This document shows, one piece after another, positions 21,401 through 32,014 of a stretch of 64,000 nucleotides of DNA; position 1 is the first letter of the stretch; the number at the start of each line of letters is the position of its first letter. The DNA lies in the NCBI GenBank assembly GCA_950097015.1, contig CATNEN010000038.1, forward strand, positions 26,945,001 through 27,009,000, in the 5' to 3' direction. Source of the DNA: Macrostomum hystrix. Its lineage: Eukaryota; Platyhelminthes; Macrostomidae. The translations under genes and the position numbers were made by a program. The notes under the pieces were generated by a model. That model was not told where the DNA came from. It searched no databases and saw nothing but the letters and a program-made list of their open reading frames with translations.

Positions 21401-23461
21401 TTAATTACAGTGGTAGTATTTTTACTATATGTTATTTGTCTCTCTACCGCGCTATATAAGAGATATATATATATTATATATCTCGTAGAACCGCACCTTC
21501 TTGATAAAAATCAATCGGATCTGTATAAAAAGTGCACAATGCTACTTAAATAAGTCTAATATTTTATTATGGGCGAGAAGGAAAACGGGATCAATAAAAG
21601 TACAACGAACAGGGAACTATCTATTTTTAGAAACAAAAGCTGGTCGCTACAGGCCTTCCTAAATACTAAGTGAAAGAAAATAGAAGTAGCTGATTCTCAT
21701 TAGTTATATGGTTATATAATAATTATAATCTCGTGTATATAAATTTAACCTTAATAAGTTTATGCAACGTACATGCAAGTATTGAAGTCATGTCCAAAAT
21801 AAATGTTTATAATAAAAGTTATAAGTCGATAAGTTGTCATGTTTAAAAGTTAGGAAGTAGTTTCATAGACTATTATAGTAAAGTCTTCCTAATCTAATTA
21901 GTTAAAGAAGATTTTGAAAAAAAAACTAAATAGTGCTACACTTCTTACCGGTATAATATAGACTTAACAGTACCGTAGTCCCAATAATAACTAGGTAGCA
22001 ATGGCTTAACCAATGACCACTATAGGAGTCTACTCCAACTTGGGCTTAACATTGAAATTTTAATATCAAGCGTACATGGCATAGGCAGTAGTTAAAAACG
22101 TATGAAAAAGTTTTATTAAGTTCAATCAACTACAATAAATCGAGTCTCTTATTCACTTACCCAGCTGAATGGGACACACCCAGCAGAACGGTAATCGATG
22201 GAGTGAATCTGAGGATTTTAATATTTAAATTAATTATTACTTTATTCAGTTTCACAGATTTTCTTTGCTTTTGGAAAACAAATAAAAGCAACAAAAGAAC
22301 TGGAGGAGAGGCGAGATAGTTTTATTTATATTGGAAACATTGGTCGAAAGCGAAAACCGAAAAACGAAAACTCATTGACGAAATGTCAAATTTATAGTTT
22401 TTTGTTGTAAAATGCAATAGTAGTTAACCTTTTGGATACTGAATGGTTTATACGTTTTAACTAGTCACCTAAAAATAAAAGAGCATCAATATTTGTTATA
22501 GTATAAAAAGCGTGACTTTTAAAATTCAAAATACGATATAATTTAGGGTAATTAATAATTGATCTGCAGGATTGTATATAAGGATACGGGTTAAAAATTC
22601 CAATATTCTATACTTTGACGTGCGTTTCAATTAGTTAAAAGTCTAATTTGTTCATTGATATTATCGTAATAAAAAAGCGATTATAAGTTTTTTATATTGT
22701 TGCGTGTTGAAATGTGAAATAAGAATGGTCGAGCCGCAGATAAGGAGATTGATAAGTTAAATATGAAAATTAGTTTAAGATAAGGATATGAGTGTTAAAA
22801 TAAGAGATATGCACTGAAAAGTGTAAGAGAAATGCAGTTGTAGCGGTATTCCTAAACCATGCTAAGATTGCCTATAGCTACCACTCGTGCAATCTAGACG
22901 CTACCAGATCGTGTATATACCAAATTAAACGCTACCATTAGATTGTTAGATCCGTGAAAGATAAGTATCGCGGAGTATCAAGAGTTAAACGGCCATTTTC
23001 AGGACCATCAGCCTAAAGGATAATAAAATACATACAGAACTAACAGAGAAAGAACGAGTAAGATCGACCTGAGTTATAATACGCTGCCAAGAGAGAGAAA
23101 AATTATTTCCGTTAAATTTAATATAGTCTGCTACTGTTACCTGCAGCAGTTTTTTATTTCTTTGAGTATATATAATACGAGTACTAGCGAAGATTCGTGT
23201 TTTAAATATGTATCAATTACTAGAAACACAGTTTTTTTCAACTTTCTCGGCTTAGTGTCATCGTTAAATCTTAATAGATGAATCTGTTAATAATTGCGAA
23301 TCATTTATTTACTGGTGCTCGACTTAATATAGTTATAATTTTTAATAACCCAAACGGACTTGGCAAAAACGACATAAAAAATGTAAATTGCCCATCACTG
23401 TCGATCCGAAGCTGCTGCTCTTGCAACTTCAGCACCGCTAGACTGCTCTACAGTGAAATCT
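21401..23461. other. AT-rich DNA upstream of VLIG, no gene supported
   Basis: A candidate 5' non-coding exon of the VLIG gene may begin at 22161 and run upward, next to the donor-like GTAAGT. An (AT)n-rich stretch lies at 21455-21485. No other features are seen. Confidence 0.45.
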
Positions 23462-24203
23462 ATGATGAGCGGACTGGCAGCGCTGCTGTGCCTTCTGAGC
23501 ATCCTGCAGGTGCCGTCAGTACAGGCTCAGTGCCCAACACCGTTTAAATTCTAGGCTGACAGGTGCGTGTATTTCAACACTGCGCATAGCTTCACCTGGT
23601 GCTCGGCTAACAGGCAGTGTGAGTTGATCGGAGGTGAGCTCATCAACTCGTACAGCTCGCTGAAGCTGCTTTCCAGCTTCTCGAGTGCGAGCTGCGGCTG
23701 CAAACTATGGGTCGGAGTGAGTGATTCGGCTGATGAGAGAGTTGAGGACCGAACTGGATGGCAACGGGTGAACTCGAACGGCATTCTGCCGCTGGACAAC
23801 TCCCTGTGGTTCCCCAGCATGCCGAACAACAATGGATATCAGGACTGCTTGTCTAACTCAAATGTCAACATCAGTAAGCTGATCGACACCTGGTGTTCCA
23901 ACACGAGGGGCTTCATTTGTGAATTTCGGAATTCAACTTCGGAGAGCCGACCTCTGAAGAGCTCGCTCTGGCAGCGGGCTGCCTTCAAGCGCACCAGCTA
24001 CAATCCCAGCACTGAGTACTGCTACTCAGACGTGCAGCTCCAGCTCCTTCCAGTGCGTTGCTGCAGCCATGCGCTCCGGTGGCAGCTGCAGACACGTGCT
24101 GTACAACCGCAAGCTGAAATTGTGCCGCCTGCTGCAGTTCACCGACGCTCAGGTCGAGGAGGAGATCGAGACCAGCGCTGACTGGGTGAAGTTCAGCTTC
24201 TGA
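23462..24203 (+). pseudogene. C-type lectin pseudogene (copy B)
   Basis: Nearly identical to copy A from the lectin domain onward, but with two disabling changes. An in-frame TAG at 23552-23554 replaces the Glu codon early in the lectin domain. A 5-bp deletion near 24038 in the second domain shifts the frame. The signal peptide (MSGLAALLCLL...) and upstream DNA differ from copy A, so the copy looks chimeric, with the 5' end of another paralogue joined to an A-like body. The 614-base open stretch from 23567 cannot start with a signal peptide. Confidence 0.85.
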
Positions 24204-24652
24204 CCGTCCCTGACAATGCCCTGTCAGAGCAAGCCGGCAGATCGAGTCAATTACTGAACTTTACTGGCTTTATTCCTCGCGAACACCACTCGGTTTGGTC
24301 ACAAGAAGTTATTAAGAATGCGCGTCTGATTGTGATTGGGTGACTATGGTTGGCAATGGCAATGTCTATGGTAATGGAGTCTATGGCAAAAACAGCGTCT
24401 TTGGCAATGGCAAGGGGAGTCCTCCACTGCCGGTTCCAGTCAAGAAAGTGGAACCGGCCGTGGAGGAGCGAGAATGGGCCGGGCCTCTAAATATAACCAC
24501 GACCGCGGAGGAGGGGTGGAGAGGGGCTAAAGCGAATAACCCCTCACGCATTGTTAACATTATTTATGCGCGCACGCAGTATTGACTGGAGGGTAAATGA
24601 CAAATTTGGCGAACGCATGGATGTGCTCTGGAATTTACTATGAGTAGCACTA
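24204..24652 (+). repeat. Downstream block of lectin copy B
   Basis: Matches 10931-11375, including the 9-bp hairpin and the Gly/Asn-rich short frame. The match ends near 24645-24652, exactly where the inverted copy C begins, marking a rearrangement breakpoint. Confidence 0.8.
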
Positions 24653-25348
24653 CAAGTTCGCAGTTTGGACAAACGAACATGGCAGGCGACACAGTTTCAG
24701 CTTGCGGTTGTACAGCACGTGTCTGCAGCTGCCACCGGAGCGCATGGCTGCAGCAACGCACTGGAAGGAGCTAGACACCTGCTGCACGTCTGAATAGCAG
24801 TACTCAGTGCTGGGATTGTAGCTGGTGCGCTTGAAGGCAGCCCGCTGCCAGAGCGAGCTCTTCAGAGGTCGGCTCTCCGAAGTTGAATTCCGAAATTCAC
24901 AAATGAAGCCCCTCGTGTTGGAACACCAGGTGTCGATCAGCTTACTGATGTTGACATTTGAGTTAGACAAGCAGTCCTGATATCCATTGTTGTTCGGCAT
25001 GCTGGGGAACCACAGGGAGTTGTCCAGCGGCAGAATGCCGTTCGAGTTCACCCGTTGCCATCCAGTTCGGTCCTCAACTCTCTCATCAGCCGAATCACTC
25101 ACTCCGACCCATAGTTTGCAGCCGCAGCTCGCACTCGAGAAGCTGGAAAGCAGCTTCAGCGAGCTGTACGAGTTGATGAGCTCACCTCCGATCGACTCAC
25201 ACTGCCTGTTAGCCGAGCACCAGGTGAAGCTATGCGCCGTGTTGAAATACACGCACCTGCCAGCCTCGAGGTTGAACGGCGTTGGGCACTGAGCCTGCAC
25301 TGACAGCAGCTGAATGACTAGAGGCAGAAACACGAAACTTAGCAGCAT
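24650..25348 (-). pseudogene. C-type lectin copy C, 3'-truncated, inverted
   Basis: The signal peptide and lectin domain are the same as copy A, with one visible change (NNNGYQDC versus NNNGNQDC). The frame is intact for about 220 residues, then the second domain breaks after CRL, and 10 unrelated residues lead to a stop at the junction with copy B. It lacks the last about 20 residues of copy A. It may still make a secreted lectin, but the end is not the family end. It lies tail to tail with copy B. Confidence 0.8.
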
Positions 25349-25710
25349 TGCAGCTGTGAGACTACCGTATTTGAAGGTTTCTTGAAGCTGAGCTCAAATG
25401 AGTCTGCACTCAGCATGCAATGCTTTAATAATACGTGCGATCGGCTGGCTGACTTGACAAGCTGTTTTTCATTGGCTTTTATTGGCTTATAACTGGATTC
25501 CATGATTTATGGTCTTGTTGCTGCTTTTTTCTTGTTGCATTTTGCTCCCATATTGCTCCGATATCCAGAATCCATTAGCCTGGGTGGAACTCTGCCGATC
25601 CAGCTTTTTGACAATTTTTGGCTAGACTATTTGTTAACGCTTCAGTGAATCCAGGGCTACCGCTGTTACTGGGTCGATACCTTAAGTGACGTTTTGCGTC
25701 AAGGTAATTC
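25349..25710 (-). repeat. Promoter-side block of copy C, inverted copy of DNA upstream of copy A
   Basis: The reverse complement matches parts of about 9680-10190 upstream of copy A, including the 5' leader and the ggtatcgacccag segment. It is patchy towards its far end. The TATA box is altered. Confidence 0.65.
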
Positions 25711-25810
25711 CACTCTCATTTTTTCTTGCAAAAAATCTAAAGTAAATATTTGCCACCGGCTGTAATATATAGGTCGTATGAATTAAAATAGGAGTAATTG
25801 CTGAAACTCT

Positions 25811-26041
25811 CTGACTTATTAACTCTCATGGGGAGTGTTCGTGAATGACAGCTTCTTGCCTTCGAATGTGGTGGTTGTGTCGAACTCGATTAACTTCAGC
25901 CTGTTGCCAAAGTACTGCGCTAAGTTTGGCAAGCGAAACAATGATGGGCGCATGTTCAGGGGCACCCTGAGAGCCATTGCGATCAGCAGCAGCTCCATGT
26001 CTGAGAATGAGATTCGGGACTTCTTCACCTTGGTCGTGTGA
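25811..26041 (+). pseudogene. Laminin-G/concanavalin-like domain fragment
   Basis: An open stretch after a TAA at 25820 reads W.VFVNDSFLPSN and ends FRGTLRAIAISSSSMSENEIRDF before a stop. The pattern of a beta strand followed by S.NEI is typical of the last strands of a LamG-like jelly-roll. No start codon or upstream exon is evident, so it is a last exon of an unseen gene or a fragment carried in the lectin rearrangement. Confidence 0.4.
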
Positions 26042-27329
26042 ATGCCTTCTGATTTTATGTTGCGGTATCGTCGAGAAAATGAAAATTAGTACTCTTTAAG
26101 TACTTTTAAATACTTCAAATCAATTTAAAATGCTTTTCCCAACAAGCTTTTTCAATATGATATTTTGTTTTAATTTTTAATTTTTCAAAATTAATTAAGT
26201 TTTTCTTTTTTTTCTTTCTTTCCTTTTAATTAAGTTTTAATTATTCTTAATTCTCTTTTTTTGGTTTAAGGTCTTATAGTTTTTTTATCTCTAAATATAA
26301 TTTATAGTTTAGTCGAAAATTATACTATATTATGCCGAGAAAATCGGTTTCCTGCTGATTGAAGCGATTGATATCCCATTCCTTTAACAATGTCGAATCA
26401 TTGGCCTTTAAGCCCTGTGCTACAGTTCGCTGGGCCCTACCACCATTAATTGTTTTTGGAGAGGAATATTGATCTTAAATATGAAATCTGAGAATCTATA
26501 CACGAGACTACGGATCGGTTGATTTGCGATGCAGCTTTTTGTATGTCAGCAACTCATTTGGCTATTGACAAAGTTTTATCTATCCAATTTCATTATGTCA
26601 CAACGATGCAAGGCTCGTTCACGCTGAAAATCTGATCTGAAAATGTGGAAATCACTAATGAAAACTAAATTTTCGTTTTTGACTCGAGAAAGGAGTAAAG
26701 AGATTTTGCAAGCGTAAGAGTAACAGCTACGCAATATTTCTGTAGTTATTTTATCTTTCCTTCGTCGTGCACTACCTTGTACTCGTGTTTTTATACTCAA
26801 CTACTAATAGTACTGGCTGTGCATTTTTATAGTTTTTTTTTCTGGATCTTTTCCCCAGAAAACGTATATTGTATCAATATATCAATGTATCAATTCGGAA
26901 CAATATATCGTATATTGATCCGAATGATTAATCATCTTATCAATCTTAGGCTTTTGCGCTTCTTTAGCTCCCCTCCCCCAGTCCATGGACTGTGCAGCTG
27001 TGCACAGCAGCTTTTGTTAGCGCCGCGCAATGGTAGATTGCTATATGCGTAGCATCGGTAAATAATGGCCATAGATTTTGGCATTGTATTTATGACACAA
27101 TGGGGCATTATCATATAGACTATCGTTTTTTAATCCATTTTTTATGAAGCTGTTACTCGTAATTCACGATAAATTGCCAGAGATTATGAGCGAGAAATTC
27201 ACTGTTTTATTAATTTAAGCAACAAGAACTTTAACAGGAAACAGATCTAGGATGTAGCAAAGCAAACGAATACCAAAGTATTTAATTTTTGACAGTGAAG
27301 ACTTATAAGTACGAGCTATATATTCTTTG
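26042..27329. other. AT-rich DNA with a SINE-tail-like fragment
   Basis: No gene is seen. About 26970-27035 shares cccagtccatggactg and a gcgccgcgcaa block with the 3' part of the SINE at 48.05 kb. Poly(T)-rich tracts occur at 26160-26300. Confidence 0.45.
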
Positions 27330-27985
27330 TTAGAAGTTGAACGTGCACCCATCGAAGAGGCAGTTGGCAAACATCGGCTGTTGCACACTTCGCATGTCAA
27401 CTTCAGCTTGCTGCATGACTGTTGCACTAGTGGTTGCACTCGTAGTCGGGTCGGTTGGTGGGGCCAAATTGTCACTAACAGCGGTAGCAACCTTCCTGAG
27501 GGTTCTGTCATGCTTGCGTGCGAGATAACGTCGAACAGTGGACTCCGATCGTTGTCCCGTTACCGCCATTATCTCACCCATAGGCATTCCTTTGTCGAAA
27601 AGATCCGCAATACGCGTGACGCGTACGCAGTGATTCGTGTACTGCTTGGAGAGGTTGCACACACGTGCTTCATGAATGCAGCCAACCAATTGACACCGCG
27701 CACTTGCGTAGCAGAGAAGCGAATTTGTCCTCCCAAATTGTTAGTCAGAGGGCGCGGAAAGAACGAGGACGAATTCTGCGGTAACAAACCCTGATAATGC
27801 AGGATCAACTCCCGCTGAGCGCCGTAGATCCGACTCTGTTTGCGCTGATTTCCTTTGCATTTTGTTGGATCGCTACTCTGGTTTTTTGTCTTTAACGCAA
27901 GATATGAATTCCCATCAGCGTCGACTTCTTCTTGGAGCGTGCCAACTTGCTTAATTGAGTTCTTCGCATGCAGTTCTTCAAGTTC
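27330..27985 (-). pseudogene. Crypton-type tyrosine recombinase remnant, frameshifted
   Basis: The minus strand reads, in one frame from about 27985, a DPTKCKG / LILHYQGLLPQN / GVNWLAAFMK segment. It then shifts frame near 27655 and continues as YTNHCVRVTRIAD, then MAVTGQRSESTVRRYL, to a stop at 27330. NHCVR matches the HxxR box, and the Y of RRYL the catalytic tyrosine, of the tyrosine recombinases found in Cryptons and related domesticated domains (DUF3504 type). The upstream catalytic Arg region is absent: a stop and a minisatellite follow immediately. With the frameshift and missing N-terminus, it is inactive as read. Confidence 0.72.
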
Positions 27986-28084
27986 TTAGCTAGCGGGCCA
28001 AAGAGAGAACACAAAAGACCACAGTGGGCCGCATTGACTGTAGAAATATGAGATAGAGGAATAATGATACAGAATAGATGACAG

Positions 28085-29575
28085 GGAGAGATAAGACACA
28101 GGAGAGATGAGACAAGGGAGAGATGAGACAGGGGAGAGATGAGACAGGGGAGAGATGAGACACAGGAGAGATGAGACAAGGGAGAGATGAGACAAGGGAG
28201 AGATAAGACACAGGAGAGATGAGACACGGGAGAGATGAGACAGGGGAGAGATGAGACAAGGGAGAGATGAGACACGGGATAGATAAGAAAGGGGAAAGAT
28301 GAGACACGGGAGAGATGAGACACGGGAGAGATGAGACAATGGGAGATGAGACAGTGGAGAGATGAGACAGGGGAGAGATGAGACACGGAAGAGATGAGAC
28401 AATGGGGGATGAGACAGTGGAGAGATGAGACAGGGGAGAGATGAGACACGGAAGAGATGAGACAATGGGAGATGAGACAGTGGAGAGATGAGAAAGGGGA
28501 GAGATGAGACACGGAAGAGATGAGACAATGGGAGATGAGACAGTGGAGAGATGAGACAGGGGAGAGATGAGACACGGAAGAGATGAGACAATGGGGGATG
28601 AGACAGTGGAGAGATGAGACAGGGGAGAGATGAGACACGGAAGAGATGAGACAATGGGAGATGAGACAGTGGAGAGATGAGAAAGGGGAGAGATGAGACA
28701 CGGAAGAGATGAGACAATGGGAGATGAGACAGTGGAGAGATGAGACAGGGGAGAGATGAGACACGGAAGAGATGAGACAATGGGAGATGAGACAGTGGAG
28801 AGATGAGACAGGGGAGAGATGAGACACGGAAGAGATGAGACAATGGGAGATGAGACAGTGGAGAGATGAGACAGGGGAGAGATGAGACACGGAAGAGATG
28901 AGACAATGGGAGATGAGACAGTGGAGAGATGAGACAGGGGAGAGATGAGACACGGAAGAGATGAGACAATGGGAGATGAGACAGTGGAGAGATGAGACAG
29001 GGGAGAGATGAGACAAGGGAGAGATGAGACACGGGATAGATAAGAAAGGGGAAAGATGAGACACGGGAGAGATGAGACACGGGAGAGATGAGACAATGGG
29101 AGATGAGACAGTGGAGAGATGAGACAGGGGAGAGATGAGACACGGAAGAGATGAGACAATGGGGGATGAGACAGTGGAGAGATGAGACAGGGGAGAGATG
29201 AGACACGGAAGAGATGAGACAATGGGAGATGAGACAGTGGAGAGATGAGAAAGGGGAGAGATGAGACACGGAAGAGATGAGACAATGGGAGATGAGACAG
29301 TGGAGAGATGAGACAGGGGAGAGATGAGACACGGAAGAGATGAGACAATGGGAGATGAGACAGTGGAGAGATGAGACAGGGGAGAGATGAGACACGGAAG
29401 AGATGAGACAATGGGAGATGAGACAGTGGAGAGATGAGACAGGGGAGAGATGAGACACGGAAGAGATGAGACAATGGGAGATGAGACAGTGGAGAGATGA
29501 GACAGGGGAGAGATGAGACACGGAAGAGATGAGACAATGGGAGATGAGACAGTGGAGAGATAAGAGAGGGCAAAG
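28085..29575. repeat. GAGATGAGACA minisatellite with 63-bp higher-order unit
   Basis: Monomers of 14-17 bases around agagatgagaca are arranged in a higher-order repeat of exactly 63 bases (for example cacggaag at 28384, 28447 and 28510). The higher-order part covers about 28340-29550, and 28085-28330 is irregular. Because 63 is a multiple of 3, all three minus-strand frames stay open for over 540 codons; these are not genes. The same monomer family recurs at 55.2-55.8 kb. Confidence 0.95.
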
Positions 29576-30817
29576 ATGAAACAGGATACTGTATAGGTGC
29601 TGGAAGGGGCAACGGAACAACCGTAACTGTGTATCAACTGTTGATAGAAATAGTTACAAAAAACAAATAAAGCAGAAGATTTGACGATAAATTATTGTGA
29701 TGCTTTTTAGTTTAGATATAATTGTTTTTATTAAGGGCAGTATATATTATTGATGATTTATTTTAGTCAGAGCTTCATAAGTTAACTTTTTTCAGCTATT
29801 AAATGTTTTATTAGTGTAAATTTTAGCTTTGCAAAACAAGAAAATGAAGTTAAATTTCTTTTTAATACTAGAGAAAAGCGGCTTATAATACGAAATTTTG
29901 AAGGGACGTGACGGTACCTATTAGTGTACTAATATAGTTATTTAATAAATAGAATAAACAGTTACTATTAAAATAATGTTAGTAACGAAGCACTAAAGTA
30001 AGTTTTCTTTAAAAAATGAATAGTTTAACAATTTTACACAAGGACACTAATTGTGCGGTTATGATACGTATAAAGACTAACAAAAGTAACTAATAAGAAA
30101 AAACTATTGATTTGAATGACGATGAAGCTTGCCTGCGAAATCCGCTTGCCAAAAATGATTTCTTATAGAAAATTGAAAAATTTGACGAAAATTCCATTTT
30201 TGGAAAGAGGGCAAGCAGAAAATGTTTTGAAAAAAAAGAGAATAACAAATGACCGACACCTATTGTTCTAGTCCAAATCTAGAAGCTTGCATTTAAATTC
30301 AGTTCTACACTACTTGAAAGTAGTATATTAAAGTCTAATGAAAAACTTAACCGCAAGCTGTCGGTTTTGGACTAATTAATCGACTACAAAACACCAGTGT
30401 TAAGCGAGGTAAATCTAAGCTTTGATGATTTGATGCATTTTACAAAGTAATAATCAGATTGAATAGTGAATTACGATACGATTCTTTCACGGGAAAAAAA
30501 CTGATTATTAAGCGAAAGCATTGCAGAGAATTCTATAGTGCCTAATAAAAACTTGCTATTAATATTTTGTTGCGAAGCGAAAAATCGATGATAAATAAAG
30601 TTATAAAGTAGGGTAGGGTAGCTAGCTGCTGCTTAAATTGGTTTATTAAAAATATAATAGCAGCGAAGCAGTTAGCAGAGCGTAAATTAAATAGTCTGCT
30701 GTAACATTACATTTTTTGCTTCAGTTCGCAATTCATTAAAGATCGAAAGAATCAGTCCACCTGGAATTAAAAACGAATAGTAAATAAATAATCTGCTTAG
30801 GGGGAGCTTAAGGTCGG
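29576..30817. other. AT-rich intergenic DNA
   Basis: No gene or repeat is recognised. A minus-strand AATAAA occurs near 30640. Confidence 0.5.
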
Positions 30818-31245
30818 GTTGAGAGGCAGGGAGTGAGGTGGCTGCCTGGGGGTTGAGAGGCAGGGAGTGAGGTGGCTGCCTATGGTTTCAGAGGCAGGGA
30901 GTGAGGTGGCTGCCTACGGTTTGGGAGGCAGGGAGAGAGGTGGCTGCCTACGGTTTCGGAGGCAGGGAGTGAGGTGGCTGCCTGGGGGTTGAGGGGCAGG
31001 GAGTGAGGTGGCTGCCAACGGTTTCGGAGGCAGGGAGTGAGGTTGCTGCCTGGGGGTTGAGAGGCAGGGAGTGAGGTGGCTGCCTACGGTTTGGGAGGCA
31101 GGGAGTGAGGTGGCTGCCTGGGGGTTGAGAGGCAGGGAGTGAGGTGGCTGCCTACGGTTTGGGAGGCAGGGAGTGAGGTGGCTGCCTGGGAGTTGAGAGG
31201 CAGGGAGTGTGGTGGCTGCCTGGGGGTTAAGGTCAGGGAGTGAAG
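30818..31245. repeat. Minisatellite, about 34-bp unit, about 12 copies
   Basis: The core is gcagggagtgaggtggctgc, followed by either ctgggggttga or ctacggtttgg. The two variants roughly alternate. Confidence 0.93.
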
Positions 31246-31817
31246 TGGGTGCTTTTATGTGTTCCAAGCGATTTAAAATCATTCACGAGTGTCATTATTT
31301 CTTACCCAGTAGAGAAAATAGTTATTAAAGTAAGCGTTTTAGTAGGCCGGTATCAGATGTAGCAGCTTCGCCTCGCTTCACTTGGCCTCCTCTGAAAGCG
31401 AAGTAAAACAAATGGTTAAAACATACAAAACCTTTTTAAGCATAGCAGAATCGATAGAATAAAAGCAGGTATTGTTAGTACGTTTTGACACTAAATAATA
31501 ACCTTTTCATTAGTAGATAAACTGTGCTAAACGTAAGCGTAAGACATAAATTACCAATTGGTAGAAGCGTTTGTACATTTGTTTACTAAACAATCTGTGA
31601 TTCACCCACAAGCAAGCACAACAGTAAAAAACAGGCCAAATCGACGCAATCAATTGTGCAGTCAAATCAGTTCTTGGTGTGCCAAGTTAATTGTTTGCTA
31701 AATAAAATATACGAACTACAATTAGTTAGATAATACCTATTGAACAGTTTTCTGAGAATTAGTAATATTTAAGACAGGCACCTTGCACTATTACTGTGTC
31801 CCGGGTTACACCTGAAA
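31246..31817 (-). other. Probable 3' untranslated region or flank of the ankyrin gene
   Basis: Lies directly after the ankyrin stop. No clear poly(A) signal is seen close by on the minus strand, so the transcript end is not set. Confidence 0.35.
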
Positions 31818-32014
31818 TTAGCGCTTTTTCTTCTGATTGCGTCTCTTCTTCTTTCCGCCTTGCAGCTGCTGCAGCTGCTGCTGTTGCTGCTCTTCATCGG
31901 CTTCCGGCGGCTGATCTACAGCTTCCGCTGCATCGGCGCCGACATTCACTTCGTCTTCCGGAGTGCTAACGGGAGACTGAGCAACCGGTTCCGATTCCGG
32001 TATAACTTCCAGAA
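31818..32014 (-). CDS. Ankyrin terminal exon (basic C-terminus)
   Basis: The phase-1 acceptor is AACCAG. The exon is acidic at first ([10 protein letters not shown]...EADEE), then has a poly-Gln run, and ends [13 protein letters not shown] before TAA at 31818-31820. The last 11 residues are almost all basic, resembling a nuclear-localisation or phospholipid-binding tail. Confidence 0.75.

Noticed and set aside
27892-29637. Three overlapping minus-strand frames of 540-581 codons
   Set aside because: They arise from a 63-bp repeat, a multiple of three without stops. The products are the same low-complexity peptide in three frames.
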